NCBI GenBank assembly: GCA_905234765.1
Contig: CAJOIF010000005.1
Location: 61,558 to 125,557, forward strand
Direction: 5' to 3'
DNA length: 64,000 nucleotides
DNA from: an uncultured Bacteroidales bacterium
GTDB taxonomy: Bacteria; Bacteroidota; Bacteroidia; Bacteroidales; F082
Positions 32,679 to 41,665 of this stretch are shown here, in pieces. The translations under genes were made by a program, and so were the position numbers. Under the pieces are notes generated by a model. It was given only the letters and a program-made list of their open reading frames with translations, was not told where the DNA came from and ran no database searches. Numbering within the stretch: the stretch's first letter is position 1; every line of letters begins with the position of its first letter.

Positions 32679-33473
32679 CTAATTTTTTACGAAATAACAA
32701 ACCGCATTCGTCCTCGTTTCAGCGATTTCGGCTGCAAAGTTAGGAAATTTTTTCTGAATCAGCCCACATATTAATTCTTTCGCGAATTGTTCAGTCTCAA
32801 AATGTCCGCCATCAACCAATAAGATGTTGCCTTCGGGAACGAAAAAATCATGATACTTGATGTCGGCGGTGAGATAAGCATCCACATTCTGGCGCAAGGC
32901 ATCCTGCATGAATGGGCTTCCCGAGCCACCACAAAGCGCCACTTTCTGAATCTTTCGGCCCATTAAGGCAGAATGGCGCAAGCACGGGGAAGCAATGGTT
33001 TTTGCCACAAAATCCAGGAAATCGGTTTCCTCCATCGGACTATCAAATTCGCCCACCATTCCCGCGCCACAATGCTCCGGCTCGAAGACTGAAGGCTGCA
33101 ACAAATGCAAATTCTTCAAGCCAAGACGTTCAGCCAACACGCGACTCACACCTAAATAGCTGTTGTCCAAATTGGTATGCATTGAAATCATAGCGATGTC
33201 ATGCTTGACAGCCTTCATCACGGCGCGTTCGATGTAGGATTGTGGCATCAAGTGCTTCAGTCCATGGAAAATCAAGGGATGATGGCTAACAATCACGTCA
33301 CAGTTTTTGGCAATGGCCTCGTCAACAATCGCTTCAGTGATATCCAGACAAATCAAGGCTTTATGTGCTTCAGCGTTGAGGTCGCCCACCTGCAAACCGG
33401 CATTGTCGTAACTCTCCTGCCAATGCAAAGGGGCAATTTCAGTAATGCAGTTTAGGATGTCTTTTACAAACAT
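32679..33473 (-). CDS. Nif3-like dinuclear metal-centre protein
   Basis: This 264-residue protein belongs to the Nif3/YbgI family (GTP cyclohydrolase I type 2-like). Conserved parts are SYDNAGLQVGD, CLDITEAIVDEAI, DVIVSHHPLIF (the HH metal ligands), MHTNLDN (third ligand), and VDGGHFETEQF near the C-terminus (fourth and fifth ligands). The metal site is therefore complete. It is a cytoplasmic hexamer of still debated function. It forms an operon with the Zn-ribbon gene, an order widespread in Bacteroidetes. A GTG-started extension would be translated from the dispersed hairpin repeat at 33486 and is rejected. Confidence 0.93.
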   Translation of the reverse strand: MFVKDILNCITEIAPLHWQESYDNAGLQVGDLNAEAHKALICLDITEAIVDEAIAKNCDVIVSHHPLIFHGLKHLMPQSYIERAVMKAVKHDIAMISMHTNLDNSYLGVSRVLAERLGLKNLHLLQPSVFEPEHCGAGMVGEFDSPMEETDFLDFVAKTIASPCLRHSALMGRKIQKVALCGGSGSPFMQDALRQNVDAYLTADIKYHDFFVPEGNILLVDGGHFETEQFAKELICGLIQKKFPNFAAEIAETRTNAVCYFVKN

Positions 33474-33485
33474 ATTTTTCTTTTT

Positions 33486-33550
33486 GACGCGAGACTCGGG
33501 ACTCCGTGACACGGGACTGTCTCGCGTCACGTGTCTCGCAGTCTCGTGTC
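33486..33550. repeat. Hairpin doublet of the GGGAC/GAGAC dispersed repeat
   Basis: Two 32-nt arms, GACGCGAGACTCGGGACTCC... (33486-33517) and its imperfect reverse complement (33519-33550), are separated by a single base. About 22 of 32 positions agree, so the DNA could fold into a long imperfect hairpin. The same repeat vocabulary frames the four-helix-bundle gene at 63202. It lies between the divergent nif3-like and lpxK genes. Confidence 0.7.
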
Positions 33551-33608
33551 CATTATTTTAGAATTTTGCCGTAAAATTACAGAATTTTATCTATTTTTGA
33601 GCCCTACA

Positions 33609-34658
33609 ATGAGAATTTTACTACTTCCCATATCGCTATTGTATCATATTGTGCTGAAAATCAGACACAAATTATACGATTGGCACATTTTTAGAATCAC
33701 GCAATTTGAAAAACCCACCATATGCGTAGGCAACCTCAACCTCGGCGGGACAGGAAAAACGCCAACCGTGGAATACCTTATTAATATATTGCAATCGAAC
33801 TACAGAGTGGCGACCCTCAGCAGAGGATACGGACGCAAGACAAAAGGATTCCAATACGCTGACAATCAAAGCACTTATGAGACTGTTGGAGATGAGCCTT
33901 TGATATACTTCCACAAATACCCTAAAATACAAGTTGCCGTGGACGAAGACCGTGTGGATGGCGTTCGGAAATTGCTCATGAGCAAAAACGCGCCTGAGGT
34001 CATCCTTTTGGACGATGCTTTCCAGCACCGAAAAATCAAGGCAGGATTGAACATTTTACTGACTGAATACCGACATTTATATACCGATGATTTCCTCTTC
34101 CCTGCCGGCACCTTGCGCGACATCAAATCAGCCGCCAAGCGTGCTGACATTATTGTAGTCAGCAAGTCGCCAAAGGATTTGAATGAAGACGAAAAACAAC
34201 AAATCATCAATAAATTAAATCCTTCCAAAAAGCAAAAAGTGTTTTTCTCCGCATTGGATTATGCGCCCTTGCAACCTTTGAACGAAGCTGCGAAACAAAT
34301 TATCCCTGAAGATGCCGATTCTGTATTGGCTTTTTGTGGTATTGCCAACCCAAAACCTTTTGTAGAAGAATTGAAAAAGCGTTATGAAACCGTTGATTTT
34401 CTGCCTTTTGGTGACCACCACGCATATACTGGAGACGATGTAAAAACCATCCTCAAACATTTTTCAGACCTTGAAAGCAAAAAGAAAATCATCGTCACTA
34501 CCGAAAAAGATACTGCACGATTGACAAATTCTCCCTATCTTTGTCAGTTTGAAATCGCGCCGCTATACGATTTGCCCGTCAGCGTGCGTTTCCTCGAAGA
34601 AGAAAAGTTTAACGAAGAAATATTGGACTATGTACGACAGAATTCTCACTACAGCTGA
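33609..34658 (+). CDS. lpxK: Tetraacyldisaccharide 4'-kinase (lipid A)
   Basis: LpxK adds the 4'-phosphate to the lipid A disaccharide at the inner membrane. From the ATG at 33609 the protein has 349 residues. It begins with a membrane-associating helix (MRILLLPISLLYHIVLKIRH) and then the P-loop GNLNLGGTGKTP (about 42-53). LSRGYGRKTKGF, VDEDRVDG, LLDDAFQHRKI (with the catalytic Asp and following His) and TTEKDTARL follow in order, all LpxK hallmarks. The last 29 nt overlap the start of the nucleoside phosphorylase gene in another frame. Together with lpxH at 35466 this is a lipid A-related operon. Confidence 0.95.
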   Translation: MRILLLPISLLYHIVLKIRHKLYDWHIFRITQFEKPTICVGNLNLGGTGKTPTVEYLINILQSNYRVATLSRGYGRKTKGFQYADNQSTYETVGDEPLIYFHKYPKIQVAVDEDRVDGVRKLLMSKNAPEVILLDDAFQHRKIKAGLNILLTEYRHLYTDDFLFPAGTLRDIKSAAKRADIIVVSKSPKDLNEDEKQQIINKLNPSKKQKVFFSALDYAPLQPLNEAAKQIIPEDADSVLAFCGIANPKPFVEELKKRYETVDFLPFGDHHAYTGDDVKTILKHFSDLESKKKIIVTTEKDTARLTNSPYLCQFEIAPLYDLPVSVRFLEEEKFNEEILDYVRQNSHYS

Positions 34659-35466
34659 GTTTATCAACAAGAAAACCAATAACTTCCGTCCCGAAGTCGG
34701 CGTTGTTTTAGGCTCTGGCTTGGGTGGACTGGCCAACGGCATCACTGTGGAATGTGCCATCCCTTACTCCGACATTCCCAACTTCCCCGTCTCGACGGTG
34801 AAAGGCCACAAGGGAGAGCTGCTGTTTGGCACCATCGCAGGCCGCAAGGTCGTGGCCATGCAAGGTCGCTTCCACTACTACGAAGGCTATCCCATGACCG
34901 AGGTCACCTTCCCCATCCGAGTGATGATGCAGCTGGGCATCCAGTTCCTCATCCTCAGCAACGCGGCGGGAGGCCTCAACCCCAACTTCCACGTAGGCGA
35001 CATCATGATCATCAACGACCAAATCCATGCCATGCCCAACCCACTCATCGGGCCGCATGACGAGCGTTTCGGCGACCGTTTCCCCGACATGAGCGAACCC
35101 TACGACAAACGCCTCATCAAGCTGGCCGACGAGATCGCGATGGAAAAAGGCATCTGGGTACAGCACGGCGTATATTGCTCCACCACTGGCCCGACCTACG
35201 AGACGCCCGCCGAATGCCGCTATTTCCGTATCATCGGGGCTGACACCATCGGCATGTCGACCACGCCCGAGGTCATCGTGGCACGACAAGGCAAACTGCC
35301 CGTTTTTGGCCTTTCCATCGTCTCCGACATGGGCAACATCTTCGGCGTGGACCACACTATCACCATCACCCATGAGGAAGTCATCAAGGCCGTGAATGCA
35401 GTGGAGCCCAAGCTCATCGCACTCATCACTGAACTCATCCGTCGCAGCGCCGAAATCAAGTTCTGA
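34630..35466 (+). CDS. punA: Purine nucleoside phosphorylase
   Basis: This 278-residue enzyme would cleave purine nucleosides with phosphate to base and ribose-1-phosphate (trimeric PNP, for inosine/guanosine). Motifs are VVLGSGLGGLA (phosphate loop), GHKGELLFG, MQGRFHYYEGYPM, SNAAGGLN, GVYCSTTGPTYETPAE (with the substrate-binding Glu) and IGMSTTPEVIVARQ. I start at 34630 (MYDRILTT), which overlaps the last 29 nt of lpxK. The longer frame would overlap it further. Placing a salvage gene between lpxK and lpxH is frequent in Bacteroidales and is probably coupling for expression rather than function. Confidence 0.94.
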   Translation: MYDRILTTAEFINKKTNNFRPEVGVVLGSGLGGLANGITVECAIPYSDIPNFPVSTVKGHKGELLFGTIAGRKVVAMQGRFHYYEGYPMTEVTFPIRVMMQLGIQFLILSNAAGGLNPNFHVGDIMIINDQIHAMPNPLIGPHDERFGDRFPDMSEPYDKRLIKLADEIAMEKGIWVQHGVYCSTTGPTYETPAECRYFRIIGADTIGMSTTPEVIVARQGKLPVFGLSIVSDMGNIFGVDHTITITHEEVIKAVNAVEPKLIALITELIRRSAEIKF

Positions 35467-36221
35467 TGGCCGTTTATTTCGTCACGGATTTTCACTTGGG
35501 CATTCCTTCGCTTGAGGACAGCCACGAACGTGAACGCAAACTGTTGCGTTTCCTTGACAGGATTCATCCCGACTGTGAGGAATTGTACCTGATGGGTGAC
35601 TTGTTCGACTTCTGGTTTGAATACAAGACAGTGATTCCCAAGGGTTTCGTGAGACTGCAAGGCAAGTTGGCCGAGTTCACCGATGCGGGCATTCCCGTCC
35701 ACATGTTCATCGGCAACCACGACCTTTGGTCGTTTGGCTACCTACACGATGAGTTGGGGATTGAACTGCACCGCGAACCCGTTATCAAGGCCATCAAGGG
35801 AAAGAAATTCTTCCTCGTCCACGGCGACGGCAAAGGTCCGGGAGACAAGGGCTACAAATTCCTGAAAAGAGTGTTCGAATGCAAGTTCAACCAATGGCTG
35901 TTCAAATGGTTGCATCCCGATTTGGGCATCGGATTGGCCTTGAAATGGTCGCACAAGCACCGCCTAAAGAAACTCAAGAATGAAGTGGAAGGCGGTTATT
36001 ATGATGACATTCCAAAAACCCGCCTTTACCAATACGCCCAAGAGCAAGCCGTCCTTGACCCAAGCATCGATTTCTTCATCTTCGGCCATCAACACAAGCC
36101 CATGCAATACCAAACTGGTGACCATGCTTTAACGACCGTAGTGGGGAATTGGATTTATGATTTCACCTACGCGGTGTTTGATGGAGAAAGCGTTCAATTG
36201 AAGCAGTTTGAGGGAGAATGA
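35466..36221 (+). CDS. lpxH: UDP-2,3-diacylglucosamine diphosphatase (LpxH-like)
   Basis: LpxH hydrolyses UDP-diacylglucosamine to lipid X in lipid A synthesis. The 251-residue calcineurin-like phosphoesterase shows VTDFHLG (DxH), LMGDLFDFWFE (GDxxD), FIGNHDLW (GNHD), LVHGDGKGPGDKGYKF and FGHQHKP (GHxH), so all metal ligands are present. Its ATG overlaps the punA stop by one base (TGATG). The longer loop with GDKGYKFLKRVFECK is typical of the Bacteroidetes branch. A terminator-like hairpin follows 40 nt downstream. Confidence 0.93.
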   Translation: MAVYFVTDFHLGIPSLEDSHERERKLLRFLDRIHPDCEELYLMGDLFDFWFEYKTVIPKGFVRLQGKLAEFTDAGIPVHMFIGNHDLWSFGYLHDELGIELHREPVIKAIKGKKFFLVHGDGKGPGDKGYKFLKRVFECKFNQWLFKWLHPDLGIGLALKWSHKHRLKKLKNEVEGGYYDDIPKTRLYQYAQEQAVLDPSIDFFIFGHQHKPMQYQTGDHALTTVVGNWIYDFTYAVFDGESVQLKQFEGE

Positions 36222-36261
36222 AAGAATAGATTATCACTTTCATCGCCTCGAACACAATAAA

Positions 36262-36295
36262 AATTCTCCCGCTGGAACCAACCAACGGGAGAATT
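36262..36295. terminator. Bidirectional terminator-like hairpin
   Basis: AATTCTCCCG and CGGGAGAATT form 10-bp arms around a 14-nt loop between the lpxH stop and the convergent small lipoprotein gene. Confidence 0.7.
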
Positions 36296-36317
36296 CATTA
36301 AATGATTTACTTACAAA

Positions 36318-36545
36318 TTATAACTTCGTGCATTCATAGGTATAACCACCGCCTGCGTATCTCATGTTCAGTCTATCTGTAAGCTCAGAGCACTTTTTGA
36401 GACCTTCGGCTTCGGTATCATAAATACCCGAATCCTCATACATGCCTTGATAATATTCAGTGCATTTGCAGGTTTGATTCTTAGCGCAGCTGGAAGCCAT
36501 AACGCCCAGCATGGCAACTGCTAAAACGAATAAAACTTTTTTCAT
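36318..36545 (-). CDS. Small cysteine-containing lipoprotein
   Basis: This 75-residue lipoprotein has a typical SPII signal (KKVLFVLAVAMLGVMASSC, Cys at residue 20). The mature chain of about 56 residues has four further cysteines (TCKCTEYYQG, KKCSEL, YECTKL), likely two disulfide bonds. I recognise no family beyond short Bacteroidetes lipoproteins of this kind. It is monocistronic, with a -7 box (TAAATTTG) at 36603-36610 giving a leader of about 50 nt. Confidence 0.75.
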   Translation of the reverse strand: MKKVLFVLAVAMLGVMASSCAKNQTCKCTEYYQGMYEDSGIYDTEAEGLKKCSELTDRLNMRYAGGGYTYECTKL

Positions 36546-36602
36546 TTCTTTTTTGATTTAAGTTGAACAATGCTTTTAATTATAGTATAGTACTTTACGC
36601 CG

Positions 36603-36610
36603 CAAATTTA
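36603..36610 (-). promoter_or_regulatory. -7 box (TAAATTTG) for the small lipoprotein gene
   Basis: TAAATTTG on the reverse strand fits TAnnTTTG and is 58 nt upstream of the start. Confidence 0.55.
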
Positions 36611-36704
36611 GAGGATTATTATTTAATACAGCATATTTTATACTAAACTTATTTTATCAAAAAAACTGAATTATTTTACCAATTATAGATTCAAAAGAAA
36701 TCCA

Positions 36705-36712
36705 TAACTTTG
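36705..36712 (+). promoter_or_regulatory. -7 box (TAACTTTG) for the M20 peptidase gene
   Basis: TAACTTTG fits the -7 consensus and lies 44 nt before the ATG at 36757. Confidence 0.6.
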
Positions 36713-36756
36713 CCCAATCTTAAATTTTGAATCTTGAATTATAAATCTTACATCAC

Positions 36757-38133
36757 ATGCAAATCACCAACAACTACATTGAAGCCAACAAAGAACGGTT
36801 TCTTGAGGAACTCTTTGGCTTGATCAGAATCCCTTCCATCAGTTCAGAATCGGCGCACAAGCCTGATATGATTCGCTGCGCTGAATACTGGCGCGACGCC
36901 ATTCTAGCCGCCGGTGCCGACAAGGCCGAAGTCATGCCCACCGAGGGCAACCCCATCGTCTATGGCGAGAAGATCATCGACCCGAAACTGCCCACCGTCT
37001 TGGTTTACGGTCACTACGACGTGATGCCCGTCGACCCGATCGACCTGTGGCACACCGACCCATTTGAGCCTGTCATCAAGGACGGCAAGATCTGGGCCCG
37101 CGGTGCCGACGACGACAAAGGCCAGTCGTTCATGCACGCCAAGGCCTTTGAGACCATGGTCAAGACTAACACCCTCCCCTGCAACGTGAAGTTCATGCTC
37201 GAAGGCGAAGAGGAAATCGGCTCGGGCAGCCTCTCGAAGTGGGTCGTGGAATACAAGGACTTGGTCAAGGCTGATGTCATCCTCGTTTCCGACACCTCCA
37301 TGATTGGCACCGATGTGCCGAGCATCACTACGGGCTTGCGCGGCCTCGCTTACTGGGAAATCGAGGTCACCGGCCCCAACGCCGACCTGCACTCCGGCCT
37401 CTTCGGAGGCAGCGTGGCCAACCCGCTCAACACCTTGTGCGAGATGATTGCCAAGTGCATGGACGAAAACAACCATATCACTATCCCGCATTTCTACGAC
37501 GATGTCATCGAATGCTCCGCCCGCGAGCGTGAACTGCTCAACATGGCACCCTACAGTGAGGAAAACTACAAGAATAGCGTCGGCGTGAAAGCCTTACGCG
37601 GCGAGAAGGGTTACACCAAGATTGAAAGAGTCGGCGTCCGTCCCACCTTCGACCTATGCGGCATGTGGGGTGGCTACACCGGTGAAGGCTCCAAGACCGT
37701 CCTACCTTCGAAGGCTTACGCCAAGTTGTCGTGCCGCCTTGTGCCCAACCAAGACCACGAGAAGATTGCCGTGTTGGTGAAGGACTATTTCGAGAAGAAT
37801 GCTCCTGAGTATGTTACAGTGAAGGTCACACCGCTGCATGGTGGACAGGCCTATGGTTGCCCCATTGACCTGCCGGCCTACAAGGCCGCCGAAGCCGCCT
37901 ACATGGACACCTACGGCAAGCTGCCCATCCCGATGCGTTCAGGTGGAAGCATCCCGATTATCGCAAGATTCGAGGAAGTGCTTGGCATCAAGTCCATCCT
38001 GATGGGCTTCGGCCTCGGCGAAGACGCCATCCACTCACCCAACGAGAACTACCGCCTCGACCACTTCTACAAAGGCATCGAGACGATTATTGCTTTCTAT
38101 CAGCATTTTGCAAAAGGCGGAGAGATTGCATAA
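36757..38133 (+). CDS. M20 family metallo-dipeptidase
   Basis: This 458-residue zinc peptidase probably cleaves dipeptides in the cytoplasm (CNDP/DapE-like branch). Metal-site motifs appear in order: VYGHYDVMPVD (first His and catalytic Asp), ARGADDDKGQ (bridging Asp), EGEEEIGSGSL (catalytic and metal Glu), SDTSMIG (Asp) and, near the C-terminus, GEDAIHSPNE (last His). The dimerisation lid lies between (TGPNADLHSGLFGGSVANP). There is no signal peptide. Length is normal. It is monocistronic, with a terminator 30 nt after its stop. Confidence 0.93.
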   Translation: MQITNNYIEANKERFLEELFGLIRIPSISSESAHKPDMIRCAEYWRDAILAAGADKAEVMPTEGNPIVYGEKIIDPKLPTVLVYGHYDVMPVDPIDLWHTDPFEPVIKDGKIWARGADDDKGQSFMHAKAFETMVKTNTLPCNVKFMLEGEEEIGSGSLSKWVVEYKDLVKADVILVSDTSMIGTDVPSITTGLRGLAYWEIEVTGPNADLHSGLFGGSVANPLNTLCEMIAKCMDENNHITIPHFYDDVIECSARERELLNMAPYSEENYKNSVGVKALRGEKGYTKIERVGVRPTFDLCGMWGGYTGEGSKTVLPSKAYAKLSCRLVPNQDHEKIAVLVKDYFEKNAPEYVTVKVTPLHGGQAYGCPIDLPAYKAAEAAYMDTYGKLPIPMRSGGSIPIIARFEEVLGIKSILMGFGLGEDAIHSPNENYRLDHFYKGIETIIAFYQHFAKGGEIA

Positions 38134-38161
38134 GCACTTGCGAAACACAACAAAATGAAAA

Positions 38162-38187
38162 AAGGAAGAGTCGCTGGACTCTTCCTT
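38162..38187 (+). terminator. Intrinsic terminator after the M20 peptidase gene
   Basis: AAGGAAGAGTC and GACTCTTCCTT arms close on a 4-nt loop and are followed by TTTT. Confidence 0.85.
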
Positions 38188-38213
38188 TTTTGCATCATGC
38201 CGCTCGGCTGATG

Positions 38214-40277
38214 TCAATCAATAACATGCTGATAGTATGTTCCTTCCTGGAAATTCTTGATGCCATCCTTCAAGAAAGCCACAAAAGCATCCTTGTCGAG
38301 ATCGTAGGCACGAGGCTTCATCAGCAGATTGCCATTGTGGTCAAGCAGGCAGTAGTAGGGTTGCGCATTGGTGCCGAACTTAGAAATTTGGAAGTCGGCA
38401 TACTTGCGGCCGATGGTCTTCTTCTCCTTGCCGTCGTAAGTAGAGGTATACCATTCGTTCTCTGGCAATGAAGTCTTGTCGTCGACATACAAGGCGCAGA
38501 TGACGAAGTCATTACGCAGCATTTCCTTCACGCGCGGGTCACTCCAAACGTTGGCTTCCATCTCACGACAGTTCACGCAGCCGTGACCCGTGAAGTCAAC
38601 GAAAATGGGTCTGTTCAAAGCTTTTGCGGCGGACAAGGCTTGGTCGAAATCGAAATAGCCCTTCAAGTTGTGCGGCAGATGGAAAAGGTCGGCATATTTC
38701 GGTTCTTCTGTAAACTCGTCTGTCGCGACATTTTGCGTTTGACCTTGCGGTGCTACAGCCATATTGGCGAACTTGGCATCCACATAGTCAATGACCTTAT
38801 CGCTGTTCTCCTCAATGATTCTATTGAGGTCAAAATCAAGGGTCTGCTTAGGCGGCAAGTAGCCAGAGAGAGCCTTCAACGGAGCGCCCCACATACCTGG
38901 AATCATATAGACGACAAAGGTCAAATCGATGATAATGAGCACAAGGCGAAACACACCCAACTCCTTGAGTTCTTTCTCTCCCTTGAAACGGATCTTACCC
39001 ATAAGATAAAGTCCAAGCAAGGCGAAGCAGACAATCCAAATGCCGAGGTAGGCTTCACGGTCGAGCAAATGCCAGTGGTAGGTTTGGTCGGCCACGCTGA
39101 GGAACTTAAAGCCTAGAGCAACCTCTATGAAGCCCAGCACTACCTTAACAGAAGTAAGCCAGCCGCCGCTCTTGGGCAAACGCTGGAGCAGATTCGGGAA
39201 GAAAGCAAACAAGGCAAAAGGCAGAGCGAAAGCCACTGCAAAGGCGAACATCGTCACAATGGGTGCCCAGAATTCGCCCGAGGTCGACTTGATGAGCACC
39301 GTGCCCACAATAGGCCCTGTGCAAGCAAACGACACCAAAACCAAAGTCAAGGCCATGAAGAAGATACCGCCCAAGTTCTTGGTATTCTGCTTGCTATCGC
39401 TCTTGTTCACCATATTGCTGCCCAATGTGATTTCGAAGGCGCCGAAGAACGAGGCCGCAAAAACCATGAACACCAGGAAGAAGATGATATTCGGCAGCCA
39501 ATGCGTGGCGAGCCAGTTGAAGATGTCGGCCGTGACACTATTGCCACCCAACAGCCAAGTCGTCATGATGATGATGGCGATAGGCAACGTATAAAGCAAC
39601 ACGATGAAAACGAAGTACATAAACGCCTTGAAACGGCCTTGGGCCTTGCTCTCGCCCTCTCCGTGCATGAAGAACGATACGGTCATGGGAATCATCGGGA
39701 AGACGCAAGGAGTGAGCAAAGCGGCAAAGCCCCACAAAATGGCTTCAAGGATCATACCCCAGATGTTGGACTTTGTTCCTGTAGCGGCCTCAGCATCAGC
39801 TTCTTCAATCACAGCAGGCTCACCGTAAGTCAAATTGACATCTTCGGTCAAAGAGACACATTGTCCATCCTTGCAGGCTTGGTAATTGATTTCACCCGTG
39901 ATGGAGAACGCGCCGTCCTTCAATTTGCGGAAGGTCTGGGCGAAGGACGCCGTACCCGCAAATTGTTTATACTCCACCTCAAAGATGTCATCGTAAAACA
40001 TCGGCACCTCGGTGAGGTCGCGTGCCTCACCCACCGCCTCGAAGAACTCGGAAGTCTTGATGTCGAACACCGTTGGCAGCGGAGCCATGTCAGGCATCGT
40101 AGTGGAATAGATGTGGAACTGCGGGTCGATGGTGGCCGTGGCGACCAAGTCGAACTCGTTCTCATTAAGATCCTCAATGGCAAAAGTCCATTTGACAGGA
40201 TCGATGATTTGAGCCTGTGTCCTCAAAGGCATAATAGCCACGAAGGCCATCAATAGGCAGAAAAACAGTCGTTTCAT
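38214..40277 (-). CDS. dsbD: Protein-disulfide reductase DsbD
   Basis: DsbD moves electrons from cytoplasmic thioredoxin across the inner membrane to periplasmic thiol enzymes. The 687-residue protein starts at 40277 with a signal peptide (MKRLFFCLLMAFVAIMPLRTQA). The N-terminal domain (about 25-160) includes ACKDGQCVSLTEDV with its active cysteine pair. The membrane domain (about 185-470, eight spans) has LLTPCVFPMIPMTVSF and SFACTGPIVG, the two redox cysteines. The C-terminal thioredoxin domain (about 555-687) has FTGHGCVNCREM. All six cysteines are present. The longer upstream frame runs into the promoter and is rejected. A -7 box lies at 40320. Confidence 0.94.
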   Translation of the reverse strand: MKRLFFCLLMAFVAIMPLRTQAQIIDPVKWTFAIEDLNENEFDLVATATIDPQFHIYSTTMPDMAPLPTVFDIKTSEFFEAVGEARDLTEVPMFYDDIFEVEYKQFAGTASFAQTFRKLKDGAFSITGEINYQACKDGQCVSLTEDVNLTYGEPAVIEEADAEAATGTKSNIWGMILEAILWGFAALLTPCVFPMIPMTVSFFMHGEGESKAQGRFKAFMYFVFIVLLYTLPIAIIIMTTWLLGGNSVTADIFNWLATHWLPNIIFFLVFMVFAASFFGAFEITLGSNMVNKSDSKQNTKNLGGIFFMALTLVLVSFACTGPIVGTVLIKSTSGEFWAPIVTMFAFAVAFALPFALFAFFPNLLQRLPKSGGWLTSVKVVLGFIEVALGFKFLSVADQTYHWHLLDREAYLGIWIVCFALLGLYLMGKIRFKGEKELKELGVFRLVLIIIDLTFVVYMIPGMWGAPLKALSGYLPPKQTLDFDLNRIIEENSDKVIDYVDAKFANMAVAPQGQTQNVATDEFTEEPKYADLFHLPHNLKGYFDFDQALSAAKALNRPIFVDFTGHGCVNCREMEANVWSDPRVKEMLRNDFVICALYVDDKTSLPENEWYTSTYDGKEKKTIGRKYADFQISKFGTNAQPYYCLLDHNGNLLMKPRAYDLDKDAFVAFLKDGIKNFQEGTYYQHVID

Positions 40278-40319
40278 ACGTTTTAGTGTTTTGTTGCAAA
40301 TAAATTGATAATTAAGCGA

Positions 40320-40327
40320 CAAAAATA
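40320..40327 (-). promoter_or_regulatory. dsbD -7 box (TATTTTTG)
   Basis: On the reverse strand TATTTTTG followed by TCGC lies 43 nt before the dsbD start. Confidence 0.65.
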
Positions 40328-40333
40328 CAAAAT

Positions 40334-41662
40334 CTATCTTACCCAACTGCATTGGAAGATGGATTTTGTTTCCACGGTCATCTTGAAGCGGTCGTCGATG
40401 CGGTGCCCGACCACCCAAAGAATCTGGTTATCAGCTGAAACCAGTAAAAAGACATCCCTTTTCTGCGCTTCCGTAAACTTCTGATCCACAAAGAAATCGC
40501 TCAGCAATTTAGAGCCTTTCATGCCCAAAGGATGGAAACGGTCGCCGTGCCGCCAATGACGCAAAGTTAATGGAAAACGCAACTTGTCATAATCCAATTG
40601 TGCTACATCCAGCGACTTGTCGATGGTGAAATCGGCAGACTTTTCAAATCGGGAAAAACAAAGATGAATGGGCGAAGTGATTTCCTCCTCCCCTATTTCA
40701 ATATGGATTTCCTCATTTATAACAGGCCTGATTTCTGATAGTTGCAACTCGTCTCTTCCAATCACCAATTGATGGGTTGGAGAGAAATACTTGTTTCCGA
40801 CACCTGTTTCCATCGCCTCAAAAATGAAACGGCATTGGTCGGTGTTAAAGCCATATTGCCGAAGCCACTCAAACAGCAATTGGAATTCGGAATTCGGAAT
40901 GTTGAATGCGGAATAGGGAACACTTTGGAGTCCACCATCTAGTTCAACAATTTGATTCAGTTTCCCCTTCAGTAATTCTCTATACAATTCATTCTCAGCA
41001 GAAAGATGTTCCAAAGATTTGTACAAACCTTGCCGTGCTTCGGGATGAAGTTCGTCAAAAATGGGCAACAATTGGTTGCGGATTTTATTGCGCAGATACA
41101 CGCTCTCGGCATTGGTATGGTCTTCTCGCCAAAGGATTTGGTTTTCAATGGCATATTGGTGAATTTGTTCCCGAGAGGCCCATAGCAAAGGACGAATAAT
41201 TACGCCGTTTTTCGGTTGCATTCCTTTCAATCCGCGCAGTCCAGCACCACGTAACAGGTTGATGAAAAAAGTCTCTGCTTGGTCGTCGGCATGGTGCGCC
41301 ACGGCGATTTTGTCGTAGTTCAGTTGTTGCCTCAGTTCCTCAAACCACGCATAGCGCAGGTCGCGAGCAGCCATTTCGATGGAAATGCCTTTTTCTTCGG
41401 CATATTCCACAGTTTCAAAATGCTTAACAAAGCATTGAACCCCATGCTTTTCCGCAAACTCGCGAACAAACTTTTCATCGCCATCGGATTCCTCGCCACG
41501 GAGATGGAAATTGCAGTGTGCCACCACGAAATCCGCCTTCGATTTCAGCAACAAATCGGCCAAAACCATGGAGTCGATGCCGCCGCTTAAGGCCAAGACA
41601 AGTTTGTCGCCTTCGGCCAGCAAATTACACCTATTAATATATGCCTGAAACTGGTCGAGCAT
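40334..41662 (-). CDS. tilS: tRNA(Ile)-lysidine synthase
   Basis: TilS attaches lysine to the C34 of tRNA-Ile(CAU) so that it reads AUA. The 442-residue protein has the PP-loop LALSGGIDSMVLADLL (SGGIDS at residues 26-31), AHCNFHLRGEESDGDE, AVAHHADDQAETFFINLLRGAGLRGLKGM and WREDHTN, all TilS signatures. The C-terminal domain (about 350-442, LTLRHWRHGDRFHPLGMKGSKLLSDFFVD) is the tRNA-binding part. It follows the flavin reductase gene after only three bases, so they form one operon. Confidence 0.96.
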   Translation of the reverse strand: MLDQFQAYINRCNLLAEGDKLVLALSGGIDSMVLADLLLKSKADFVVAHCNFHLRGEESDGDEKFVREFAEKHGVQCFVKHFETVEYAEEKGISIEMAARDLRYAWFEELRQQLNYDKIAVAHHADDQAETFFINLLRGAGLRGLKGMQPKNGVIIRPLLWASREQIHQYAIENQILWREDHTNAESVYLRNKIRNQLLPIFDELHPEARQGLYKSLEHLSAENELYRELLKGKLNQIVELDGGLQSVPYSAFNIPNSEFQLLFEWLRQYGFNTDQCRFIFEAMETGVGNKYFSPTHQLVIGRDELQLSEIRPVINEEIHIEIGEEEITSPIHLCFSRFEKSADFTIDKSLDVAQLDYDKLRFPLTLRHWRHGDRFHPLGMKGSKLLSDFFVDQKFTEAQKRDVFLLVSADNQILWVVGHRIDDRFKMTVETKSIFQCSWVR

Positions 41663-41665
41663 TTT

